Assembly: GCA_019828545.1 (NCBI GenBank)
Contig: JACVRA010000210.1
Coordinates: forward strand, 124,531-188,530
Length of the DNA: 64,000 bases
DNA from: Paracamarosporium sp. OC-R06-R3
Taxonomy: Eukaryota > Ascomycota > Dothideomycetes > Pleosporales > Didymosphaeriaceae
Direction of reading: 5' to 3'
Below, in pieces: positions 35,356 to 46,617 of the stretch; within the stretch, counting starts at the first letter, position 1, and each line of letters begins with the position of its first letter. The notes below the pieces were generated by a model, which saw only the letters and a list, made by a program, of their open reading frames with translations, was not told the origin of the DNA and made no database searches. Position numbers and translations under genes: made by a program.

Positions 35356-38253
35356 TCACCTAATCTGTTCTCTGCCTCCCAATCCCCCAACATCACCATC
35401 CTCATCACTATCATGCGCCAGTAATCCCCTCCCCTCATTCTCCTCGTCCTCAGGCTGCACGCGCCCAACACCCCTACCCCCTCCCACCGCGTCTCCCTCC
35501 TCATACGCCTCCCTCTCCTCCACCCCATCCAGCACAAACCAGATATCCTTCTTAGTCAACAGGCCTCTCAGCCCACCCTTCTCCACAAAGAGGACATATC
35601 GCAGCCCCAACTTCATGAACATCGAGACCGTCAAATGGAAGCTTGCTTTTGCGTTTAGCGTTATGGGTGTCTGGTCCATCCAGGGTCTCAAGTCTAAGGA
35701 CGTGGTAGGGTCCGAGAGAGGCTGGTGGGAGAAATGGGCTTCCGTGTCGGGCGAGAGATTGCGTGGTGCGGATACTGCGGAGGCCAGCGCAAAGGCGAGT
35801 TCAGTTCTGGAAATATATCCGAGGAGGAGCGCATCGTGAGAGCTATCTATGACCGGGAACCCTCTGAACCGATGCTGTGATAACAACCGGCGGAGGGAAG
35901 CGATAGTGTGCCCGGTGGCTGTGATAGCGATGAGATCATCAATGCGAGTCATGACCTGGGCAGCGGGGACGTCCGGAATAGACGAGCTGTTATCATCTCG
36001 GTTGTCTAGGAAAGGATACTCGTTGAAGTGTATCCAGGACTCGTAGATACTGCGTGGGGAGAGCGCATCGCCGACCCACTTGCTGAGCATGACGGCGATC
36101 ATAATAGGGAGAACATAGGTGAGGGCGCCGGTAAGCTCGAACATGATGACAACGATGGAGACGGTCATGCGAGTTGCGCCGCCGAGCGCAGATGCGGCGC
36201 CGATAATGGCATAGGTACCGGGCGTGACGCAGGGGACATCTGGTTCACATGATCCAAAGAGGAAGAGGCTGGGCCAGGCTTGTTGGAGTTGTTCGACTGT
36301 AAGGCCAACGGCACGGCCGTAAAGACCACCTATAGCCATGGAGGGGAGAATGATGCCAGCGGGAATTTGTAGGCCGAACGTGAAGCTTGCGAGGATGATG
36401 CCTAGGCCTGCAGAGATGAGGAGAAGGGCAACGACACCGGTGTTGGCTTTCCCTGCCTTACAGAGGCCAAGCGTATCGTCTGTGAGGTCGACGCATTCGG
36501 CGAAGAGGAAGTACACTAGTTCGGAGGCTTGCGCACGCATAAACTTGATGGGGTAGTTGATCAAGGCTGTTACGAAGGCGACAATGACGACTTCGGTGAC
36601 TGGACCTTTCAGGTATGTTCGGTGTTTCCGCCACTCAGCGACTCGCATGTTAAGCTTGATGAACAGCCCTCCGTATAAACCACCGAGGATGCCGAGGAAG
36701 GCGAATGGTATTAGCTCGAAATCGTGCCATCCGCTGTGGTAGGTGACTTGATACAAAACGAGCTTGCCGGTCCTGAAAGGATTGAATGCTTGCAGTGTGA
36801 CTGCTGCAACCATGGCGCAGACGAAGCTTTGCCACATGGTCTTATCAGGAAAGTAGTAGGATAGCTGCTCGAGACTGAACAACACCCCGCCAATTGGGGA
36901 GCCAAAAGCGACCGATATACCAGCCGCAGCCGCAGCTGAAAAGACTTCTCGTTTCCGTGCTGCAAGCATGTCAGCTCCGCCGTATCAATGAACGAGAAAG
37001 TCTTACCTTCATTATTGTTTACATTAGGGAACAGTTTCATAAAGAGGTTCGCAGAGCAACATGCGACGTGAACCAGTGGGCCTTCCTTGCCCAGCCACAA
37101 GCCAGACGCAACCGCAAGACACTGCAACAGTCAATTATAGATATTCATGCGGCAGGGAACGACTTACCAATCCCAACGTCTTGACAATCAAAGTCCAAAG
37201 GCCCAGAAAACGCCTTATAACAAAGCCACCCAGGACTGTCTTGATTTCGGCAATACCGCTGTGTTTCGCATGGGTCGAGAATTCGCGGACAAGAAGGCTC
37301 GCGCAAGCTGCAAACAAGATCTATTAACAGTTAGCCGGATTGTCGACAACTCCATTGAGATCAGACTCACCGAATACAAGACGAAGAAGATGTACTCCAC
37401 AATCCAGCCTCCACCGACAGACCTGATCCCCATTGCCCTACTCCAAGGGCGCCAATCATTACACTTCGCATACTCGGTGTATCCCCAGCAGCAAAAGCCC
37501 TTGTTCAGATAGAACCTCCCGTCCCCGTCCACGTTGCTGCAATACCCCGTCTTCAAGTCACCCAACCAATCGCTTGCGACGTCAATGAAGGCTGCAATCC
37601 CGCCGCTAAGCACACCAGCTGCGATCAGGATAAGCCATATTTGACTCGCATCTGCGATCTGTTTGATGTGCCCGAGTATGCCTGAGGCGCTCGAGTACAG
37701 ATATCGCAACCGCTGCCGCTCCTTGGCGTATTCGAAGATCCAGTCAATTGCTGTGAGGTCGTCGTAACCTACGCGGCGGCCGGGGCCTTCGACGTACCAA
37801 TCCAGCCCGTTGGCATCTTTTGTGTCTTGGAGTTGGTCGCCGGCGTCGGCGGGCGAGTCGAGGTAATTTAGGATGAGCTCGGTGGAGTCATTTGCGCGCG
37901 CGTTCGACCGCAATTGCTGGACGCGAGATTTCTGGGTGCGCGGAAGGGGAGAGGCGCGGTCTTTTGGTGTGCCGATGGGCGACGAGAGGAATCGAGGGAG
38001 GCCGAAGGGGGACGAGGTGGTGGCTTTCTGCTTGCGCTTGAAGGACACTCTGGCAGGATTAGCTTACGTCTAGGGCGTGATATTGTTGGTATACCTACTG
38101 TTCCGGCAATGTATTCCCCAGCGGGTCCTCATTCAAGAGGCCATCCTCGTCGCTCAGATCATCTTCGAGGGTCGGCTGTCTGTTGGCTTGGGTTCGGCTG
38201 GAGGACGCTTCGGCCTGTCCAGGGGCGGACTGACTTGACGACGAGCTGGACAT
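35356..38253 (-). CDS. CLC-family voltage-gated chloride channel/transporter
   Basis: Five minus-strand exons, 38099-38253, 37371-38049, 37168-37320, 37007-37121 and 35356-36959, give 901 aa. CLC selectivity motifs are clear: HSGIAEIK (GSGIPE variant), GKEGPLVHVACC (with the gating Glu) and FGLQIPAGIILP. The first motif carries an Ala in place of Pro. About ten hydrophobic helices are followed by two CBS-type regulatory modules (AAQVMTRIDDLIAI...RFRGFPVID; and TVSMFMKLGLRYVLFVEKGGLRG) and a Gly/Glu-rich tail. It resembles the Gef1/CLC-5 branch, which acts in Golgi/vacuolar chloride-proton exchange. The start lies in a separate Ser-rich first exon; the second exon has no ATG of its own before the conserved region. 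Confidence 0.93.
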
Positions 38254-38845
38254 CGCCTGTGGGTGTGAGACTCATCGGCTGCAAGAGCATGTTCTTATGC
38301 GCCCATGTCGTAATCGGTCGTTGTGCTTATCGGGAGCTCCACGCGCCATTGCGGAGGTTGAAGCAAGCTGTGGCTTGTGCGCTGCTGCGCCACACCTGTA
38401 GGTCGCAGCTCAGTTCCACAGACGTGACTCGAGGGTTATTTGTTCGAACACTTGTTTCTTTCGTAGACTTCCAGTCATTTGTTCGGACGGCTACGAACTC
38501 TTGCCTTCCTTCCGAATTAATTCTTCGGATTTTCCGAACACGCACCTTCTTCGTAGGTTTCCGAACTAATTCTTCGGATACTTTCGAACTATCCACTTTC
38601 TTCGTAAACTTCCGGATCAATTTTTCGGAAACCTACGAACACCTACCTTCTCGTGGACATCCGGATCAGTTCTTCGCATAACCATCAGCACTGCTTCCTT
38701 CGTAAGCACAAAACCTCTTCGGATCGTCTGAACAACGGGCAAAGAGCGGGCATATATTGTCAAAGTTGGAGATTTAAGGTCATACAAAAGCCCAATTCTA
38801 CATTGGATGATACATCATGCACTAAACATACCAGGCGCCCTCATT
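38254..38845. other. Intergenic region upstream of CLC gene, with minisatellite
   Basis: This contains the CLC promoter side and the tandem repeat annotated separately. No gene was recognised. Confidence 0.45.
38455..38684. repeat. Minisatellite, about 50-51-bp unit, ~4.5 copies
   Basis: Units beginning CGAAC start at 38455, 38504, 38535, 38585 and 38636, with lengths 49, 31 (internally deleted), 50, 51 and 49. Each holds CTTCTTCGTAG-like and TTCCGGATCAATTCTTCGGA-like segments, degenerate between units. The unit is near 17 codons, so one frame stays open across it and shows a 17-residue period, most likely a by-product and not a gene. A further degraded unit may follow to about 38733. Confidence 0.75.
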
Positions 38846-40062
38846 CTACTCTGTGTTAAAGTCTATCACTGCTCTCCCAGCAATCTCTCCCCTCCTCAGC
38901 TTCTGCACGACCTCGTTGAACTGACTCAACGGATACACCGTGCAAATAGGCTTCAGCAGCCCCCTCTGTGCAAACTGCAGCGTCTTATCCACATCCCCCA
39001 TACTACTGACCAGCGTCCCTTGCACCGACTGCTTCTTGAAGCACATCTGGTTCGGATCAACATCAATGCGCTGAGTGCCAGCCGGAGGTAGTCCAATGCA
39101 CATGACCTTTCCTCCGACCCGGCCTCCTAGCAAAGAGATGGATTGCGGGTAAGCTTGTACAGCCGTCACGAAGACAGCATGCGCGCCGATGCCATCGCAG
39201 ATCTTGACCACTTCCTCAGCGACGTTGGGCGTGTCTCGGAAGTCGATGAAATGCTCCGCGCCGTTCTCGACGCAGAGCTTCTTCTTATCTGCGCCAGTGT
39301 CTATTGCGACCGGTCGCAGTCCCATCGCTCTAGCGAGCTGCAGGCCCTGCATGCCGACACCTCCGCCTGCGCCGGGGAACACCGCCCATTCGCCTGGTTG
39401 CAGTCCGGATTCCTTAATCGATGTGTAGATTGTGGATGCGGAGCACATGATGGGGCCGGCGATGAAATCCGATACCCCATCTGGGATGAGGGTCGTGTAT
39501 CGTTCGGGGGAAACGATGTATTGTTGGTAGGACCCGTTCACCATCAGGCCAGTTAGGACCGCCTTTGTGCAGTAGCATTCCTTGTCTGTGCGGCAGAGCT
39601 CACAGGCCCCGCAGGTATCTTGGATGGGCTACTTGGCTGTGAGAACGTTTGAATGAAAGTGGAAATAATAGGGGTATACCTTGAAACCAGCCCTCATTCC
39701 AGGCTTTAGTGTCTTGACATTTGAGCCAATCTTGACGATTACTCCCGCACCCTCATGTCCCGCACACTGTATGCCCATTTCGGACATCTTCGGCAGAGCC
39801 CAGTCGTTGAGCATGAAGTGCAGGTCGGAATGGCAGACTCCCGTCGCGTTGAGCTTCACGAGGACCTCATCCGGTTCTAATGTGGTCAGCCATTGTGGCT
39901 CCACATCTAGGGATGGATACGACAGCGGCAACGGTAGTACGTACTTATCTCAGGTACCGGCACATCTCGAACTTCGACACGAAAGTCCGGTCCTTCATTG
40001 ACAACAACACCCGCCTTGCACGTCTTCGGGATGTCAAACACCTGCTCTTTGTTGTCCGCCAT
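38846..40062 (-). CDS. Zinc-dependent alcohol dehydrogenase (MDR family)
   Basis: Minus-strand exons 39945-40062, 39680-39876 and 38846-39628 give 365 aa. Catalytic zinc ligands sit in GVCHSDLH and CAGHEGAG. The structural-zinc loop [16 protein letters not shown] has four cysteines. The NAD(P)-binding turn is [14 protein letters not shown]. The protein oxidises alcohols or reduces aldehydes, and length and motifs match fungal class-I-like Adh enzymes. The structural-zinc Cys loop opens exon 3, confirming the splice used (acceptor TAG directly before the PIQDTCG segment). The ATG at 40062 is preferred over one 36 bp upstream because it starts closest to the domain. Cytosolic, with no targeting signal seen. 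Confidence 0.92.
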
Positions 40063-41685
40063 AGTCAATACACGATATGATGTAAAACCACGAATCAACG
40101 TATACTAGTGGGAAGATGATCTAGAGACGACAATCAGGCTATGTGATACGAAAGGGTGGAGTTGAGAAGCACAGCACAACCCGCGCTGTCGTCCCTTGCC
40201 CTATTTATCAATACCCCACTGCACCTAACACAACACCATGCGCCTCACAACTCCAAGCCTCCGCGTCGCACCGCCCGCCTAGACCATCCGTCGTGTCATT
40301 CGAGCCTCGGTCCAATGCTATCGACCACTCAAAGACCACGAAATTCGTCTACCCCTCGAATCGCAACTCCCGAGTCGTCTCGAAAGCGGAATGAGGCCGT
40401 CCCGGCACGCCATGGATGGCACCAAGTGGGCTGTTCGCAGCGTCTTAGGGCAAGTGGTGCGAGGCGCTGGGGAAGTTTGTGGGGTAGGACGGATTGTGTG
40501 GGAGCCAACTGCGGGGTTGAGTGACGTAGCTTTCGTAGTGCTTTTCGCGGCTACAGGAGGCGGAGACGAACAGTTGTCGAGGAATAAAGACGGAAGCGGA
40601 TGCGTAGGGGTGACTTAAGTTTGACATGTACTGACTATATGGACAATTTTCTTGCCTGTTCACCTTCTGATCACCTGCAAGGAATTGCTGGTCTCGAGAC
40701 ACCGCTCATATAGGATCCTGGACTAGGAGAATCTGACATACATGACCTAGTCAAATCTCACAGTTAATGGTATACTTCCATGGGCGTGCCTTAGGATCCT
40801 AAGTTAATTATGTCCTTGAGAATCGGTCTGAGCTCACGTACATTTGGGACGATACCTCACCTTCTCTGGCGGATGTAAGTACACTAAAGCTTACTTAATG
40901 TCGAATATGACTCAACAATTCTATCAGAAAACCTGCAATGTCCTAATCTTCATGTCGGCTGAAAAACCAGATTTGAGATATGATGGCACGTGATCAGCAG
41001 GGTACCAAGGCTTCTTTGGTGCACTCATCCCATCATACATCAACATCAAAAATGCAAAAAATAAATCGAAAGAAGCACATAGTACAACGGGCACTGAAAT
41101 TACTAAAGAGGTGGATCTTTGAACGCAAAACACTCAATATGGGGAGAGGTGAAGGTTCCTTGGTACATGTGGCTTTCGACAGTCGCCGCGCGGTAGTATT
41201 ATTGCGAAGATATCAAGTTCCCGAGGCTAGCCAGACAGATTTAGAAACGCGCAAAATCGCCCCATCGGATAGCATGCGTGAAACAGCGGCGATCAGCTAA
41301 TCGGCCAACCAGAGTGCGATAATCGACAGTGGGGCTGGGTAAGCGACGACAAGGCTAGGAGCGGTGAGGCAGTGCTCATCGCATCACCTGCGACTTTGTT
41401 GAAAATCAAGCCTTCTCTCACATTGTGACCTTTGACGGCGACGCCAGCCTTGCACCTAATTACCATCGGCACACTGTCGCTTGTTGCGCCGTCGCCTATT
41501 GCGCCAAGTGGTAGGAAGAGAAGAGCTAGGATTAGGCCAAGAGAGCCAGACAAAAGCTTAACCCGATGATGCATTGGGCGACATACGGAATAGGACATCG
41601 GAGACTGAATCGCAGACGAGCCATTAAGAATCTGGAAGGCTGAAGACGCTCGCACCTTAACGGCAATCCTTGTGAGGACATTACC
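40063..41685. other. Intergenic, 1.6 kb
   Basis: This is the upstream region of both the alcohol dehydrogenase (minus) and the lipase (plus). Several frames of 60-120 codons exist on both strands, but none has recognisable content. A frame antisense to the lipase 5' part is a shadow. Confidence 0.4.
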
Positions 41686-43587
41686 ATGCCGCTTGGCTTC
41701 TCGAGCCGGGAGCGGAAGCAGAAGAAACTTCCAAGGCCCGCTGCTGCGCAACACTACAACTATGCACAACCAGTTCAGGCCTCGCAATCGACGGTATATA
41801 CACAACAGAGCTATACGAGCTCTGAACCCGCTCCACACCACAATGGGTACCCTACGAGTCCTCCACCACCTTTCGCTTATGCTGTGAGCTCTCCTCCCAC
41901 TGTTGGCTATACTTCGCCACCGCAGCAGCATCACCCAGTGTATGGACCAACTCCACAAATGCCAACCCAATTCAACCACTCTTATGCAGGATCGCCGCCT
42001 TATCAACACTCGCAGTCTTACTTTGGCGACTCGACAGCCAGCTTTGCCACACAATCTCCCCCACAAAACCAAGGTGTTATGAGGACTCAGTGGGATCGAG
42101 CTGGACGGCTAGCTTCGAGATCTTACCAGGATCTGACAGCTCATGTCTCTTCGGGCGCACAGAAAAGCGTAGACCTCGCCAACAAGAGCGTGGCAGTGAC
42201 AATGACGACGTTTGTCGAGAAACCTACCACACTCGTTACTAAGAAGAGCGTGCAAATGATCAACCAAAGTGCAGCGCTTTGTGATAGATTGAGCTCTAAG
42301 CTTGATGCAGTCATCACCAGCATTGACGAAGGCATATTCAGCGGAAAAGAGCAGGACCTCATGGTCGAGGATGACGAGACGCCATATGCATCCACGTCCA
42401 CGCTGCAGCCCAGCATCGCGCTTGATCGATCAGCAGCAGCTGCTGTATACCCTAGCCAGAAAAACACCAAAAGCTCGAATATGTTCTCCAAAGTCTGGCT
42501 ATACTCAAACTCACGGTTGCCACCACATCTTCCCCCCTTCAAGGTCTACATGCCTACGTATCCGCTCTTGTGTCTGGCTGCTGCGTACTCTGAGCGTGTA
42601 TATACCCCAGCTATGCTTCCAAGCACGGAGTCGGAGACGCATGTTCCTGCAGACTGGCGCTCAGGAACGAAAGCAATGATCTTGAAATCGCTACCTCGCG
42701 ACGACATGAACACGGTAGTGTTTGCGATTCGCGGTTCGCAAACATTCATGGACTGGGCTGTGAACTACAAGTCAGCACCTTCGAGCCCGAAAGGTTTTCT
42801 GGACGATCCAGGCAACCTCTGTCACGCCGGGTTCCTTTACGTAGCAAGGAAGATGGTAGCGCCCGTTGCTGAGCGTCTGCGTGTTCTGCTACAAGACAAC
42901 CCAGCACGCTCAAATTGCAGCTTGCTCATCACAGGACACTCTGCTGGTGGCGCGGTAGCCGCTCTTCTATATGCGCACATGATGAGCACACAAGTTGAAT
43001 CCGAGCTCAGTTACCTGACCGGTTTCTTCAAACGCGTGCACTGCATCACATTCGGCGCTCCACCCATCACACTCCTACCTTTGAAACCCAGCCAGGACAA
43101 ACGCCACCGCAAGAGTCTCTTCTACAGCTTCATCAACGAGGGCGACCCCGTGCCCCGTGCAGACAAGGCAGTCGTCAAGAGCCTCCTCAAGCTATGGTCC
43201 AGCCCCTCACCAAATGTATCCTACACTTCGAGCCTAGCATCCATGTCTAAACTTAATATCACCTCCACCAATCTCACGAAAAACGGTAAAACGCGCAAAC
43301 ATGCGAAACCGTCGAAAGCATCATTGCCTGCGACATCTACCAGCTTGACGACCGTTACGTCTCCGCCATGGCCTGTGGTGCCGTGTACGCTGAGCAATGC
43401 AGGGCGGCTGATCGTACTGAGGCAAAAGCTGGGAAGTACGGCAGAAGAGGATGTCGAGGCTATCACGGTGGATGACGAGATGTTGAGGAGAGTTGTTTAT
43501 GGCGACCCAGTGAAACATCAAATGAGCATATATAAACGGAGGGTGGAACTAATTGCTACGAAGGCAGTTACGGCCAGCGACCATTGA
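41686..43587 (+). CDS. Class-3 lipase-domain protein
   Basis: Single exon, 633 aa. The first about 150 residues are low-complexity (Pro/Gln/Tyr/Ser-rich, with PPPPFAY and PPQQHH stretches) and likely disordered. The lipase-3 fold begins near residue 300: VFAIRGSQTFMDW, nucleophile elbow ITGHSAGGAVAALLYAH, ITFGAPP, catalytic Asp in NEGDPVPRAD and a candidate His in GDPVKHQMSIYKRRV. No signal peptide is evident, so it is probably an intracellular triacylglycerol/diacylglycerol-type lipase rather than a secreted one. A Ser/Thr-rich insert lies between the Asp and His. The ATG at 41686 is the first in frame and directly precedes a basic RERKQKK patch. Confidence 0.9.
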   Translation: MPLGFSSRERKQKKLPRPAAAQHYNYAQPVQASQSTVYTQQSYTSSEPAPHHNGYPTSPPPPFAYAVSSPPTVGYTSPPQQHHPVYGPTPQMPTQFNHSYAGSPPYQHSQSYFGDSTASFATQSPPQNQGVMRTQWDRAGRLASRSYQDLTAHVSSGAQKSVDLANKSVAVTMTTFVEKPTTLVTKKSVQMINQSAALCDRLSSKLDAVITSIDEGIFSGKEQDLMVEDDETPYASTSTLQPSIALDRSAAAAVYPSQKNTKSSNMFSKVWLYSNSRLPPHLPPFKVYMPTYPLLCLAAAYSERVYTPAMLPSTESETHVPADWRSGTKAMILKSLPRDDMNTVVFAIRGSQTFMDWAVNYKSAPSSPKGFLDDPGNLCHAGFLYVARKMVAPVAERLRVLLQDNPARSNCSLLITGHSAGGAVAALLYAHMMSTQVESELSYLTGFFKRVHCITFGAPPITLLPLKPSQDKRHRKSLFYSFINEGDPVPRADKAVVKSLLKLWSSPSPNVSYTSSLASMSKLNITSTNLTKNGKTRKHAKPSKASLPATSTSLTTVTSPPWPVVPCTLSNAGRLIVLRQKLGSTAEEDVEAITVDDEMLRRVVYGDPVKHQMSIYKRRVELIATKAVTASDH

Positions 43588-44336
43588 GTCGATTTTGGCG
43601 GCATAGATACCCTATTCTTATCATTCTTGCCAGTTCAGACGTTACACGAGCGCAAGCGTGAGTGTTTTTGTAGAGCATACTACGAAATTTATGGAAATGA
43701 GGTTGTACGTTTTTTGTCCTTATTTCAATCCCCTTGCTGTATCACGTGAGAAGCATGTACGCCCTCACCGAACCATGACGAAAATAGAGAGTGTTGCCTG
43801 CTTTTAATCTGGCGGTGCAGCTTTCAGCCCCATTCTGCTTAGACATCGTATCAGGTGGCAAATTACGCTAGTGCATATCTCACTTGTGATACGCGGGCGA
43901 TCAAAGCAGCTCTGAACTTTGGTTCGCTCCGAACTTTGGGTTTGACCGGGACGGACCGTCTGTCTGGAATCACCTCCCCCGTTTCGTACATATACCGATT
44001 GTCTGGTATCAACGATATTGGGGCTGGTCAGCCGCCTGGATTTATCAAATCACGACTGTCGATAGCAAATGCTAGTTATGATGCACTCCACCATGCATTA
44101 GCCAAGGGTATGATCCGACTATTTAGATGAAAACTATTAATATTCCGAGACCGAAGTATGTACCACAACAGATTCCTCTAGGGCGGTGCAGTGCTTTTCA
44201 TGCACATGTAGGCAACCTCTTTGCCTCGAGTACGTGATACTATAATAAAGTCGTGAGATAACAAGACTAAGTGACCCAAACGTCGTTGCTAGTTGTTGTG
44301 AATCGACCTTTCCACGTAGATAGCCACTTAGAAAGA
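43588..44336. other. Intergenic
   Basis: About 750 bp between the lipase and the first Pth11-like gene. A 91-codon plus-strand frame at 43855-44130 is present but has no recognisable features. Confidence 0.4.
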
Positions 44337-45763
44337 ATGGAAAGGTCTTCCCCTGCTTCGTACGATGCCGCTACCATCTACAAGATTGATCACACTGGCC
44401 GAGTGAGCCGTGAGATCTTCCAAGTATGTGTTTCGGATCGAAAAGAAAATATTTCACGGAGCTGAGAGCAATTACAGACAACTGTTGGGTTTTTCTTCGC
44501 TCTCGCGACAATCGCATTGCTTAGCCGTGTCGTTGTCCGCCTCATCATTCGCAGGCAACTGTTCCTGGATGATTATATTCTTTTGGTCGGATATGCCACA
44601 TTATGCTCCGCGACCGTTGTGATCTATCGATTCTGCCACCTGATATTCCTAGTTAGTGCCATGAGACATGATAGGACAATCAATCCTACTTTACAGGACC
44701 TTCGGACTATTAGGAAGTCGAACGAAATCAATCGTGTACTGGCTATTGTTATAGCGACCACTGTTTACTCGGTCAAGCTATGCTTCCTAGCTGCATTCAA
44801 GATTCTTATCGCCAATGTATCCATTCGGGTAACAATATTTTACTGGTTCACTGTAGCGCTATCGACTATAGCATGGTGTTTCTGGTGTGTGATGCCCTAC
44901 ATCATCTGTCTATATGTTGGTACCGAAACACGTATGTGGATATCTCTTCGTCTCAATTCAGTACACTGATATTACCACAGTTCGTCACTGCACCTCGGAT
45001 ACACCACATGCGACATGGGTGACGATGAACATATTGGCCACTATCTTCGACATCGTCACTGACCTGATGAGTATGCGACAGTGAGCGTTGTCCAAAGCCT
45101 ACTGCTAACGTTCAAGCAGTTGTCAGTATACCTATTTGGATTCTACGGAATGTTCGACTCAAGCTGAAACAAACATTCGCTATCGCCGTTTTCCTTTGTC
45201 TCTCAGTCGTTATGATGATAATAACGATAACTCGCGTGGCTTGCGCCCGTTTTAAAGGTCACGATGATTACACGGCGGGATTGCTTTTCGAATACCTTGA
45301 AGCATGTGTTGCTGTGCTTGTGGCAAGCATTGCTGCTTTTCGGAGCGTCTTTGTGGAGAATCAACGCCGACGCCAGTATGAACAACATCGTCTCCATAAC
45401 ATAACTAACAGCAGAGAGCTACCTCAACACCCTGAAACTCTTCGCGCCCGCATCCATCATATGAGAGCGAGGGCCGAGGAAGATCTCGACCTTGAAGTTT
45501 CAATTACAGGGAACAGAAGTTATTTGCCGAGGGTAAAATTAGATGGACCAAAGCTCAGTGGAGCCTTAAAATTCATTAATAACTTCGGGAGCCGCTCGCA
45601 CAGTGCAGATTCTAGATCGAGCAGAAGTAGGGTTGCGGGCTTGAGTTCTTTTAACAATGTGGATAATGACGACCGGATGCACACGAACAACGCGGGGCCA
45701 AACGATGCGGGCTTTGAAACGTTCCAGGCTGGGACAAATAATGTGATCTCTGTTGGGAGCTGA
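44337..45763 (+). CDS. Pth11-like integral membrane protein (fungal rhodopsin-like domain)
   Basis: Four exons, 44337-44423, 44478-44931, 44981-45070 and 45120-45763, give 424 aa with all phases consistent. Seven hydrophobic segments can be counted. Family marks are VRLIIRRQLFLDDYILLVGY after the first helix, KLCFLAAFKILI, a Cys-containing loop (RHCTSDTPH), and TIFDIVTDLMIVSIPIWIL followed by VRLKLKQTF. The Asp-Asp after TM1 and the DIVTD segment are typical of the Pth11-related fungal membrane family. It lacks an N-terminal CFEM domain. The C-terminal about 130 residues are polar and disordered. Members are thought to be GPCR-like surface sensors; the ligand is unknown. Confidence 0.82.
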
Positions 45764-46208
45764 AAGGCATGTACTGAAAAAATTCGGCCTCGCAAGTTAC
45801 GGAAAAACGAAGGTTTCCGACGCACTTTATGACGCTGTGACACACGCCCTCGTTGAGATAAATATCAATCCTACAGGAAGCCTGTCCGTCTGTGAGCGCA
45901 CATGCGCCCATAAATGTAACGCCCCAACCGTGCATGCAGCCTCCTGTCATCCCGTGCCTATTTCATCGTTGTCAATATGGCAACACATTAACTAGGCATG
46001 TGATTCTGTACGCTCTCGCTGCATTGCTTAGGACTACCGCACGTGCCTAGTTGGCCGCTTTAGTACCATTTGTACCTTCTTTGCCCTTGCCTCTTTGCAT
46101 AACTCGCGCCTAATTCGTGTGCTAGCTTGGTAAGGATGACCAATGCGCAAATGACTCAATCCGTCGCATTTAAGCACGAATGTAAGTAGGGGGAGGGCCC
46201 ACAACAAG
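45764..46208. other. Intergenic
   Basis: Downstream of the first Pth11-like gene; no gene recognised. Confidence 0.4.
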
Positions 46209-46617
46209 ATGACAGGTCGCTATTCACGATACTGGGAGCAGAACAGCGACGCTTTACCTGATGACGAGGACGCTCGAAACACCCGAAAGATAAAATATGA
46301 TGAATCAGTTAACGAGTGAGTGCTTCATACCATATCTGGAATACATTCCTAGTACCTCGATAAAATCCTGGCACCACAGCTACAACAACGTAACGACAGA
46401 CCTCTATCTCGAATCTTGAGGTGAATTATTCCACATGCGTCGATATCCCCGAGGAGCAGAAAACAAAGAGAAGGCCACTACAAGACACGAGCATTACCCT
46501 GCCTACATGATGAGCCTCCATTCGGGAATGCGTGTGCTTGATGTCGGCTGTGGTATCGAAGTGATATTAGGATTCGTCTATACAATTAGAACATTACCTC
46601 AAGCACTTCATCATTGA
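46209..46617 (+). pseudogene. Truncated ERG6-like sterol C-24 methyltransferase remnant
   Basis: An ATG at 46209 opens exon 1 (to 46315), which joins at an acceptor near 46379 to a second piece. The pieces read KYDESVND, YNNVTTDLYLES, an in-frame TGA, then GELFHMRRYPRGAE, TTRHEHYPAYM and VLDVGCGIE. The order and motifs match the N-terminal third of Erg6-type SAM methyltransferases, including SAM motif I. The TGA sits where the family has Trp (a G-to-A change from TGG). After motif I the similarity ends and the frame stops, so most of the roughly 370-residue enzyme is missing. This is non-functional, and presumably a decayed extra copy. Its end overlaps the last bases of the convergent membrane-protein gene. 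Confidence 0.75.

Noticed and set aside
37914..38681. 255-codon plus-strand frame over the CLC 5' region and minisatellite
   Set aside because: First half is antisense to CLC exons and the second half is open only because the repeat unit is about 17 codons long.
40156..40524. 122-codon frame upstream of the lipase
   Set aside because: Ser/Pro/His-rich composition with no recognisable feature, and several overlapping frames look equally open.
41293..42072. Long minus-strand frame (259 codons) overlapping the lipase start
   Set aside because: It is antisense to the clearly coding lipase gene and has Arg/Val/Trp-rich content with no recognisable domain.
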